Shown: piece by piece, positions 48,194 to 58,692 of the stretch | Position numbering within the stretch: the first letter of the stretch is position 1 | Layout: every line of letters begins with the position of its first letter | Assembly (NCBI RefSeq): GCF_014898815.1 | Contig: NW_026515543.1 | Location: 3,224,001 to 3,288,000, forward strand | Length of the DNA: 64,000 nucleotides | Source of the DNA: Panonychus citri | Lineage: Eukaryota; Arthropoda; Arachnida; Trombidiformes; Tetranychidae | Direction: 5' to 3' | Position numbers and translations under genes: made by a program | The notes under the pieces: model-generated | Told to the model about the DNA's origin: nothing | The model's input: only the letters and a program-made list of their open reading frames with translations | Database searches by the model: none

Positions 48194-49030
48194 TGAAGGG
48201 TTAAATTCCCATTTCCCACCAAGTCTCTAGACTCATTCAACGATCATGGATTTCTTATTCATTTTATTTATCTTAATCTCTTTTCCCCAACAACTATAAT
48301 TGTTAATCCAAAAACCGTTTTCTTTTCATTTTTAATTTTCCTTAATTTTGTCGTTTAAAGAAAGACAACAAATTTCTCTTTCTTTTCTTTACCTTTTATC
48401 TTATTATGTTTAACTAATTGTTCATTTTGATTAACCTTATCATCATAGTGCAAACAGCTCTAGCTGTTAAAAGCTAAAAAGATGATACATTTTATCTTCT
48501 TAACAACTTTAATTGTTAAGATAATCTTATCTTTCTTTCCCCTTTTATGTTTTCCCCATTTTAATGATTTTCTTTAATTTGATTTTCTATTCTTTTTATC
48601 AGTTAGAATTAAGAGTTCAACACATAAAGTGTTAATTTGAGTTTCATCTCGTCCATGCTCTTACATTTTAATTCTCACATTTCTTAATTAATAAAACTTT
48701 AGTTTTCTTGCAATTTTAATTGTGATTAAATTTCAATTGTAGTAATTAGTAAATTACTATTTCTTCCCTCCGGTGACGATCCTTTCGAATCTGTTTCCTC
48801 TGATCTGACGTGGTTGTGAAAGGCAGATCAAATCTTCTGATTAATCAGTGCTAATCCTCTAAGATTATTATCTCTCTTTTCAGTTCTCCTCAATTCAGCT
48901 AAGTTATTACTTAAATCCCCTGAATTGAACCTCCTCACTAAGTTGCAGCCCAACAGTGAATTTTGAAATTCTGATAATAATCTTGTCCGACCTTTTCTTT
49001 GGTCATTCCTTCCACGTTTTCATCCTTTCA
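48194..49030 (+). repeat. 5' LTR
   Basis: 837 bp from TGAAGGGTTAAATTCCC to CATCCTTTCA. Contains an AATAAA at 48690-48695 and two inverted-repeat words (AACAGCTCTAGCTGTT near 48454-48469 and CTTAACAACTTTAATTGTTAAG near 48499). Confidence 0.95.
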
Positions 49031-49032
49031 CT

Positions 49033-49050
49033 TGGCGACCCAGGCAGGAT
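49033..49050 (+). promoter_or_regulatory. tRNA primer-binding site
   Basis: TGGCGACCCAGGCAGGAT begins 2 nt after the 5' LTR, complementary to a tRNA 3' end (CCA plus acceptor strand and T-stem). It does not match the tRNA-Ser(UGA) found in this window; the primer tRNA is not identified. Confidence 0.75.
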
Positions 49051-49106
49051 CGTCATCGCTTTTTTCCTCTTCTACTTTTATAAAAGTGTTCACGCTTATT
49101 TAAGCA

Positions 49107-50150
49107 ATGCCTCCAAAAAGGTCGAGTCAATTAGACTCATCCGATCCTCTTATTAAAGACCTTGACTTTCCAGTCATTGTCTCCTTATTTGATTTGTGGT
49201 CTCTAAACCTTCCCATCCGCTCTCTTGTTCCGAAGAGATTAACTGAAGCAATTCGTACTCACATGCTTATCTACGGTGAAGAGCTTAGTGATCTCGCTAT
49301 TCAAAAACTCCATCTCTCTGAAGTTAGAGATCAAGAAATCCCTGAGTGGATTACTGAATCCCGTTCCAAAGGCCTCACAGAAGCCGAATTACAAACAATC
49401 ATAAAAACTCTTGGTCGAGATACCAATTCAATTTCAAGGTGTTCTTACACTGAACTTTTCAATCTTCCGTTACCTATTGGTACATTAAAAATTTTTCATC
49501 TTGTTCTCCGAAACATTGGAATCAATATAATGCCTCAACCTGTGCCTGTTCCCTCTGGAGAAAATGCTGGTGCTTCATCATCGTCCTCAGTTACAACTGA
49601 ACTCTTACTCCAATCACTTTCATTTGCTAATGCTCTTAAAAGATCCTGAAGTTCGTGAGTTTAAGAAAGGAAGATATGATTTCATGGGTTAACAAAACCA
49701 AAGCCCGCCTTCAACAAGAAAACATTGATGATGATACGTTTACGATGCCTGAGAAAAGAATGGCTCATGAATTACTCCATTTGGCAAATACCATTGATTC
49801 TGCTATAACAGATTACGATCCATTTCTTGAAGCTTTGTACGAAAAATTGAATAGCCCTTCTATGCGTTATTCAGCCGATTTCGAGTTGCAAAATTGTCGC
49901 TATCGATTAGAAGATGACCCCGCTACTTTCCTGGAAAATCTTCATTCTGTTGCTACTAAAGCTTTGGTAAGATCAATGATCATTTTTCTTTCAATTATTC
50001 GAGATCATGTCCTCGATTCATAAAGATGAAATTTACACCCTTGGTGCTAATGATGACAAAGATAAAATTTACAATATTCTTGTTCGTAAACATTACGAAT
50101 TCCTCCACAATTCAAAATTTCTAAATCTAAAATTTCAAGTCACAAAATGA
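49107..50150 (+). CDS. gag: Retrotransposon gag (two frame changes)
   Basis: Capsid-type protein of the element. The open frame from the ATG at 49107 (MPPKRSSQLDSSD) stops at 49647-49649. The sequence continues in another frame from about 49640 to 50023, then returns to the first frame from about 50004 to a TGA at 50148-50150. The first change falls at an A-run (49638-49641) and the second near a T-run (about 49983-49987), and the two compensate. The last gag stop overlaps the pol start as ATGA. No zinc knuckle is seen here; it lies in the next ORF. Whether the breaks are real or assembly errors cannot be decided from sequence. Confidence 0.8.
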
Positions 50151-53100
50151 CGATTGGTAAAGTAAATACCGTTGCTAATTACATTAAGAAACCTTATAAT
50201 CAAGGTAATTCATCTAAAAATGATTCAAAAAATACTAAGCTTCCTGACTGTCGCTATTGTAAGGAAGATGGACACACAGTCCAAAATTGTTCCAAACTCG
50301 CTTCTCGAAAAGCATATCTACAATCCAATTCTACTGTTAACAATGCATCAACTTCAACCGTTACTCAACAAAAACCTCCACCGTCTGCTAATTTGGTTAA
50401 AGCTGAACCAGAAATTAGTGCTGTTCGAAACAGTGATTTCATTTTCACTCTTTCCTCTTCTGAAGAAAGATACCTGACTACTCTTGGATCTTCAAGTCTA
50501 GATCATATGCCTTCTGCAACCTTTAAGTTGTGTAAACCGAACAAAGAGTTTGTTCGAGAAGGAAAAGTTCTTCTGGATACTGGAGCTGCAATATCTGTAT
50601 TGGATACCAGTGTAGCTAAAGAGCTTGGTGTTGATATTATTCATCATCAACGTAGTCTTCAAGGTATTGTCAAAGAATCATTTGTTACCTCTGCTGGATT
50701 TGCCTTTGCTTTGGTTAAACATCCAGAGATGGAAGAACCTCGAATCATAAAGATGCAAATTGTTAACGATTTCGAACCCGTTTGTCTTATTGGAAACGCA
50801 TTCATTCACCTTTATTATATGAGCATTACCAGTGATGGTATTGACTATAACATTACCGCTAAAGAAACTCCTACAAGTCGACCTCTGAGTCCAACATTTT
50901 ATTTTCGCTTCTGTACACCCGCCGAGACAGAAGAACTACTTGGTGCCACAATAAAGGTAACTGGTAATTATTCAAACTCCTACATTCTTGATAGTGTTAA
51001 AAAGATAAGTAATAATCCAAAAGGAAATTACCTCAATCCACCTGAGATTGAAATGGCTGATAAATTGGCCTGCAAAGTCAACCTATTAGACGAAAAAGTC
51101 ATAATCGCAAAATGTGAATTAATTGATCCTGTTCTATCGAACGAACTTTTTAGAGAAAAAATTGTTTCTCGAATTAATCCTGATCTCTCTGAAGATGAAC
51201 AAAATTTACTTATTGACCTAATAGAGTCTTATCAAGACGTTTTCGCAAAACACAAGCACGATCTTGGTTTTGTTCCCAACTCAATTTGTCCAGTTAAAAT
51301 TGAACTTGACAATCAACCGATTCCTTATCAACGACCTTATCACTGTAAACGTGAACATCGTGAAGAATTTGAAAAAATTATTTCTGATTTAATCAAACAT
51401 GATATCATTGAACCCTCTGAGGCCGAAGGAGGATCACCATCGATTCTTGTCCCTCGATCGGATGGATCCTTCAGAATGGTAACTGACTTTCGATTAGTCA
51501 ATCGATTAACTCGAGTCCCGAAACACCCAATGCCATTAATAGATGACTGCTTAGAAGTGATTAGAGGTGGAAAGTACTTCAATCTCTTCGATTTAGCTCA
51601 AGGCTATCACCAGATAGAGCTACCACCGGAAGAGAGAGAAAAGACCGTTTTCGTCGTACCTTTTGGTAAGTTCCAGTACAAGCGTCTACCTATGGGCTTA
51701 AGTGGTGCTCCTTTTATTTTTCAACGTCTCATGAATAAAGTCTTAGATGGACTTCAGTTCAAAATTTGCATCGGTTACTTCGATGATGTTCCAGTCATGG
51801 GAAGTACATTTGAAGAACTTTTAATTAATACTCAATTGGTATTAGAAAGATTCCGTTTATATAACCTAAAGGTTAAACTCGAAAAGTGCAAACTTGGGTT
51901 TGACGAAATTGTTTTACTTGGTCATGTTGTTAATGGAAAAGGTATCAAACCTGATCCTAAGAAAGTCGAAGCTCTCAAGCGACTTCCTTATCCTCGAAAT
52001 GTTCGAGAATTACAATCCTTATTGGGATGTTACAATTATTTCAGTCGGTATATCCCGAACTTCTCAACAATTGCTGCACCGTTATATCGGTTAACCTCAA
52101 AAGAAAAACGATTTAAGATCTTAAATGAAGATCGAAAAACTTTGGATCATCTCAAAAACTCTTTGATTACAACAACTTTACTCGTTCATTACGATCCTAA
52201 TTTACGACACAAAATTTCTGCTGACGCTTCTGATCATGCTGTTGGTGGTATCCTTTTACAAGAGGATAATGATTCTGAAAATTTTAATCCTGATTCTCCA
52301 ATAGAAGAAATTAAAGATTGGAAACCTATTAGTTTTTATTCTGAAAAACTACAAAAACATCAACGAAATTATTCCGTTTCTGAAAAGGAATTATATGCTA
52401 TTTTCGTTGGAATACGAAAATATCACCATTATCTTGATAGTGATGAGTTTCTTGTGGAAACTGATCACCACGCTTTGTGTCAACTAACCAAAATTAAATG
52501 GAAAAATGCCCGCCTCGAACGTTGGTCAATAATGTTGGAAACTTATAAGTTTAAAGTTATCTACAAAAAAGGTAACACTCATGCTGCTGATTGCTTCTCC
52601 CGGTACCAAAGTGAATGGGACCATCGAAAACAATTAGATCCAGAAGAAGAATATTTGGATCGTTTACTCCTAATTGATTACTCTTATAATCTCGAAACTG
52701 AAATCGAACATGATATTGGAATGAATATCATTAACTTTGGACTTCCTTCTGTTTTCTTTGAATTGAAAAATCCTCCTCAAAATTCTTATTCTATCATGAA
52801 TATTATTCATCAAATTAGTCCAATTCCAAACTCTGATTTGATCAAGGAACCATCTCCTTATCAACAATTAACTGAATGGCAAGAGAAAGTGCTACAACAA
52901 CAATTAAACAATCCTGAAATCAACAAGATTCGCCAAGCTGTTGAATCTAAAGATTCTGAAACTCTTTGTAAGTTTCTAATTCGTGATAATTTGCTTTACC
53001 GAAAAGACCCTTCAATTCCACATCAAATTAAATTGGTAATTACTCCTGAAATCTTGAAAGAGATTTTCAAATATGAACACAGTTCACCCCTTGGTGGTCA

Positions 53101-54497
53101 TTTTGCTTGTGAAAAAACCTATCGTCAAATTGCTCGTCGATTCTGGTCGAAATATCTTCATGATATGGTACTACAATTATGTAATAATTGTCGAACTTGT
53201 CAACTTGCTAAACCCGCCAATATCATTTACGTGGATCCTTCAACTAAACCAATTCCTGAAAGAATCTTTGACCGATTCGAAATGGATGTTCTTGGACCAA
53301 TAACGGTAAACAATTCCAAAAAATATATTATCGTCTTAGTTGACATCTTATCACGTTATGTTTTCGCTAAGTTAACATCTAATCAAACTGCTATTACAGT
53401 TATAAACTTTCTCACTCACATTTTCCAAAATTACAGTTTTCCAAAGGTCATTCAGACTGACCAAGGTACAAATTTTACTTCGAATGCCGTATTCGAATTT
53501 CTTAAAGAAAAAGGAGTTAAACACGAAATTTCTAACCCTTATCACCCTCAATCACAAGGTGTAGTTGAACGCTCGAATCGTACAATAGCTGAGAGGCTTA
53601 GATCTTATATCATAGAAAATGGTACGAAAAACATTAAGAATGCATTAGAAGCTTCGATCTTTGCGATAAATACTTCCGTTCACAAAATTACCAAATTTTC
53701 TCCTTACTTTCTCGTCTATGGACGACACCCTCGAAAACCTCTAGATAATTTACTTAACCTTGATGATCATTCTGATCTTGATGTTTCTAAGGCTAGAAAA
53801 ATAGCTATCGCTCGATTACATTCCCAACAATTGTATCAAATCAATAGAACCAAAAAATTACATCAACAATCTCCTTATAAGGAAGGTGATTTCATTTATC
53901 TGAAAGATGAATCTGTCGATTCTAAATTAAGTAAAAAACTTCGAGAAAAATACATTGGACCTTTTCTTGTTTGTGGTCTGCAAAAAGGCTCGTTACTTTT
54001 ATTAGATCCTGAAGATTATAATCTTTTTAGTGCTAATGTCTCAAATACCAAACCATTCGTCGGTGAATTAGACGAAGAAATGATCAAATTACGAAATGAT
54101 TATTTCGATCCTGATTCTTTCCTTGAAAGAGAAAACTTTCATTCTGATGAATTCATTGAGAGAGCTACCAGTTTTCTTCCTGAATTTAATTCTAATCTTG
54201 AAAATTCCAATTCTGATCATTCATCTATAAATGAGATTGATGTTCAACAAAGTGAAACTAACATTGATAATGATGTTTCTAATGACTTTAATCTTCCTGA
54301 GGCTTTAACATCAACAATTGACAATGATCATTATCTTGATGAAATATTTACAAATCAAACCTCAACTAAACCTAAACGCAAATATCAAACTGTTGATAAA
54401 CTAATCTCATCTCAACAAACTCTGGATTCTGGAGATAAACCTTTAACTCGTTCTCGAAAACGCAAACAAAACAACATTTTCATTATTTACTATTGTA
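50147..54497 (+). CDS. pol: Retrotransposon pol: protease, reverse transcriptase, RNase H, integrase
   Basis: Open from 50147 without a break. A CCHC knuckle (CRYCKEDGHTVQNC, residues 35-48) is at the N-terminus. The aspartic protease has LLDTGAAISVLD with Asp144. The reverse transcriptase has YFDD at 544-547 (palm motif; Phe at the second position is uncommon), and RNase H begins with SADAS (Asp693). The integrase has the HHCC finger from His978, and the catalytic triad Asp1047, Asp1105 (TDQGTNF) and Glu1141 (VVERSNRT) gives D-x57-D-x35-E. A GPY/F-type module (YIGPF, ~1270) follows; no chromodomain is recognised. The end is uncertain: the frame stays open to 55360, running through AT-rich, non-coding-looking DNA (54475-54808) into ORF3; 54497 is an estimate. 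Confidence 0.93.
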
Positions 54498-54808
54498 AAT
54501 TAACCCAAGAGATTAACAAAGTTAATTGTTTCAAACAATTAAAACGAATTGAAATAATCGATTATCGATCAATTAATCGATCACAGTTATTACTGTATAA
54601 AGAGTTAAATTGGTTCCCGCCTACAAAATGGTTCATCGATTGTCTTTGTTATAAAGTTAATTATAAGTCATCTCTTGACCTCATCGCTTTAATTAACATT
54701 CAATTAAGTGCTTTTAAACGCTCTTTTTGTTTCTTTGTGACTAAATTTGGTTTCTCAAGCTTTTCTTGCTATAACAAGCGTTTCTCTTCAACAATAATTG
54801 AGATAAAA

Positions 54809-57800
54809 ATGTCGAACTCTCAACCATTAACCACAGTTATCACTCGTATTTTGTCTAATGGAGATGAAGAAGAAGTAGATTGTTCAGTTCTACCTGTTCT
54901 CTCACCAGTGATCTCTAAATCTTTCAATTTTAGTGTTCAAACCTCTCCAACTTCATCTGAAATCGATTTCAAAACTATTGAAAAAATTAACCAAAGTTAT
55001 AATCGTGATCAACCTGAGGCAAGTTCATCAAAGAAACGACCTCATTCACCTGAATCTATGGATTCATCAAGTTCATCATCATCAACCCACTCAACTGTTG
55101 TTCGTGTTAAACTTTCACCCGCTCAACAAATCAATTCTAATAACAAAAGTTATTCTGGTGACAAAATGGAAAATGTTCCAACCAAATTGAGATCATCTAA
55201 AGTTCCTGTTCCAAAAGACCCTGAATATAAACATCAACCCCGTTATTTGAAACCTGATGAATACACATTCGAACCTAATGAGTATCCCAATCCTCTTCCT
55301 ACTGCTCCACAACTTACTTTCTATCGAAAGATTCAGAAAGATAAAGGAACAAGTCGATGATAAAGCTCTAACTTTTTAAAGATAAAAGAAAATTTGAAAA
55401 ATCAATCCGTGAGAGATATTCCTGAACTTGTACCAAGACGAATCAATTTTCACCGTCCCTCTACCAAAGATCCCTCATGGTATCGCTAAAGCTCATGTTA
55501 TAAACGAAAATTTAACCAAAATTCTGGACAAAATAAGGTGCTATTTGTGTGAACAAATTTGTATTCAACCTCTGAGTTGTCAATCTTGCCATAAATGGTA
55601 TTGCTCTTTATGCGTTAAATGGTTACGTGAGTTGGTCATCACCTTAAAACTCGTACCTTTTGATAATTCGAACAAATTTTGTGCCTTTTACCTTATTGTA
55701 TCTACAAGTTTTCAAAAGTTGACGATTATCCACTTATTGAAAATGTTCCCACGACTACCAATTACATTCTCTATAGAGAAAGTAAATTCATTTGCCGCCG
55801 ATCTCATTGTTTAAAACCTATCAGTTCTGGTTTATTCATTCAACATGAGAACTCCTGTCGAAAAGGATTATTCCAAGAGGAACTTGACTTGGTTCCAAAC
55901 CCCTTTCGTTCAAGGAAAAGTAAAGATGAACTTAAATTGGCAATTCCTAATCGATTAATGAAATATCTACCTCCTCACAAAAATGTTGACCCACCTGAAA
56001 TTGATTACTCAACCCATGAGTTCAATACTAAAATCAACTACAGTTGTATGCCTGTTTGGTAAAATGAGAGGAAACACCAACTGACCCTTTCCTTGCTCCT
56101 CTCGCTATCCGAAGTTTCACTAACACGATTAAGTTTCTGGAATAATTTTAAAGATCTAGAGATTCATCTGAACCACTTGACGAAGCTGAAGAGTTCGTAC
56201 AAAATGGGATTCCACCTATCACAGGTAACCTCCCGATCACCCGACTCGCCCCGAACTCATTTTGGTCACAAGTACCACAGTACTTGATTGATGATTCAAT
56301 CGAATGGCTTAAAGTAGCTCAAGGTCGTCCTCGAGTTCAAAGAGCTGCTTCTATCATTTCAATTTCCTCAGATGTAAGTGAAAGTGATGTCCCTTTCATA
56401 AGAATCAACCCACTCTCCCGACTATCATCGGAAAAACAATCAATTCTTAAATCTAAAATAAAAGAATGGTTCCCGTCATTAAAGGAATTCTACAATCCTG
56501 AGAATCCGTCGAAAATAACTAATCACCAAAAAGCTCAAGTTCGTCAAAATCGACAAAAATATGCTGCTGTTGAATTTCAACGATTGACTATAATCAATCT
56601 TCCTCAACTTCCAGAAAAGTTTGAAAAGGCAATTGAAGAAAATACTAAACTTCATCCTAATCCCTCAACAGTTTTCTCCATTCATATGAGCTACGTAAGA
56701 AATAACGTTTACAATTATCGAACTGAAAAATGGTCACCTATTCCAACCCCTGTCTGGGTAATAATCGTCGATGGATATGGTGAAATTATTTACGAAACTT
56801 TTGTTCGCTATAGCAAAGTTGATTACATGGATACTCGGTATCATGGATTAAAATTCCGAGATCTAAGATATGCTAAGCATATATCTTCTGTTAAAGATCA
56901 ACTGATTACCTATTTGGCTACAGCCGAAATCATTGTCGGCTCGGATTAATCAAAATGTTCCGATCAATTGAACTTTCTGATCAAGAAATTTCCTTCTTAA
57001 AGCCAAAGCTTCGTGAAATAACTCAGTTCTTTTCACCTATCGAGCTTCCCCTGCTGCTCTTTCATTAATTTCATTTTTGGTATTTTCTGGTTTTACCATT
57101 AAACTTGAAGCTCATTCGCCAGGTATTGAAGCTATAACTTCAATGAAACTCTACATGTCTTTCTGGAACATCGAAGATCGATGTTCAATCCTAGGATCTG
57201 GTATTCATCATGGAAACACCGATTACACTTGTGGTAATTTAAAAGTTTCTCAATTACTAAAAATCTACTCTGATCGTGTAGATAAAAAAGAAGTCGAATG
57301 GCCCGAAGATTGGAGCTATTACTCATTTGGAAATAGAGAATACCCTGAATACACCAAAGATTTGTGTATTACTCCTCTAGGAACACCCAAACCAGGACAA
57401 TCTCCCCGATTGGTGTACTCAAGTACCTATGCTGGTCCACCTATACAACCTCAAAGTCCACGGCTCCATAAGAGTCCGAATAAAATTAAAATTCCTGACA
57501 AAGAAACTCGACCCTCAGTGGAAATAATCAAAGTTATCGAACAACCAACATCTATAAATGTTCCAAAAGCTCCTAAAGTTAAAGAACCTGAATGTGTTCA
57601 ACTAAGTTCAACATCAACTGAAGTTCCAGATGAACTTCCTTCATCTCAAGATTCTGTATTCCAAAGTTCCCAAGAATCATATGAACGATGGCAACAAGAG
57701 AGCTGCTCTATTACAATTTCCTCGAGTCAAATTCGAAATGACGTTTCTATCCGTCTCATCTCCTATCAGAGAAATCCCGGACCCGGAACGTGATGCTCGT

Positions 57801-57854
57801 CGAATAAGTCGTGAAGCCTTGATGAGGGCTCTTAGTCAAAGTCCACGGCAGTGA
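54809..57854 (+). CDS. Element ORF3: RING-like finger plus degenerate DEDDh exonuclease-like domain (frame breaks)
   Basis: About 1000 codons between pol and the 3' LTR, starting at ATG 54809 (MSNSQPLTTVITR), in several frames. The head (to 55360) is Ser/Pro-rich. A RING-like finger at 55539-55613 begins CYLCEQ and ends CHKWYCSLC. A second finger near 55785-55860 has the spacing C-x4-C-x11-H-x3-C. From about 56680 to 57190 the sequence resembles a DEDDh 3'-5' exonuclease fold: VFSIHMSYV, VIIVDGYGEIIYETFVR, a TRYHGL turn, AEIIVGSD and LEAHSPGIEA, but the catalytic acidic positions appear replaced. The tail is Ser/Pro-rich. Frame changes occur near 55450-55490, 55640-55680, 56060, 56130-56165, 56945, 57045 (CCCC) and 57770. 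The stop TGA (57852-57854) is the first three bases of the LTR. No signal peptide or membrane segment, so not an envelope. Confidence 0.6.
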
Positions 57855-58688
57855 AGGGTTAAATTCCCATTTCCCACCAAGTCTCTAGACTCATTCAACG
57901 ATCATGGATTTCTTATTCATTTTATTTATCTTAATCTCTTTTCCCCAACAACTATAATTGTTAATCCAAAAACCGTTTTCTTTTCATTTTTAATTTTCCT
58001 TAATTTTGTCGTTTAAAGAAAGACAACAAATTTCTCTTTCTTTTCTTTACCTTTTATCTTATTATGTTTAACTAATTGTTCATTTTGATTAACCTTATCA
58101 TCATAGTGCAAACAGCTCTAGCTGTTAAAAGCTAAAAAGATGATACATTTTATCTTCTTAACAACTTTAATTGTTAAGATAATCTTATCTTTCTTTCCCC
58201 TTTTATGTTTTCCCCCATTTTAATGATTTTCTTTAATTTGATTTCTATTCTTTTTATCAGTTAGAATTAAGAGTTCAACACATAAAGTGTTAATTTGAGT
58301 TTCATCTCGTCCATGCTCTTACATTTTAATTCTCACATTTCTTAATTAATAAAACTTTAGTTTTCTTGCAATTTTAATTGTGATTAAATTTCAATTGTAG
58401 TAATTAGTAAATTACTATTTCTTCCCTCCGGTGACGATCCTTTCGAATCTGTTTCCTCTGATCTGACGTGGTTGTGAAAGGCAGATCAAATCTTCTGATT
58501 AATCAGTGCTAATCCTCTAAGATTATTATCTCTCTTTTCAGTTCTCCTCAATTCAGCTAAGTTATTACTTAAATCCCCTGAATTGAACCTCCTCACTAAG
58601 TTGCAGCCCAACAGTGAATTTTGAAATTCTGATAATAATCTTGTCCGACCTTTTCTTTGGTCATTCCTTCCACGTTTTCATCCTTTCA
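57852..58688 (+). repeat. 3' LTR
   Basis: 837 bp, matching the 5' LTR apart from one C and one T homopolymer difference. The first bases also serve as the stop codon of ORF3. Confidence 0.95.
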
Positions 58689-58692
58689 ATCG
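58689..58692. repeat. Right target-site duplication (ATCG)
   Basis: Matches 48190-48193. Confidence 0.8.

Larger units (their letters stand above)
48194..58688 (+). mobile_element. Ty3/gypsy LTR retrotransposon with an extra third coding region
   Basis: 10.5-kb element with near-identical 837-bp LTRs, TG...CA ends, a tRNA primer-binding site, gag, a pol in the order protease-RT-RNase H-integrase (the Ty3/gypsy order), and a roughly 3-kb ORF3 downstream of pol. It is flanked by a 4-bp duplication. The LTRs differ, as far as I can see, only by one C (48554-48557 against 58212-58216) and one T (48583-48586 against 58242-58244), both in homopolymers, so insertion is very recent. Gag and ORF3 contain several frame changes, mostly at homopolymers; pol is open throughout. 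No clear polypurine tract precedes the 3' LTR. Internal codon use is less AT-extreme than the flanks. Confidence 0.95.

Noticed and set aside
49960..50005. Short intron in gag (GTAAGA...CGAG)
   Set aside because: It would be about 40 nt and lacks a convincing acceptor; a one-base change at the neighbouring T-run explains the frame more simply.
54809..57854. ORF3 as a retroviral-type envelope
   Set aside because: No signal peptide, transmembrane helix, furin-like site or glycosylation-rich ectodomain; zinc fingers and a nuclease-like fold fit better.
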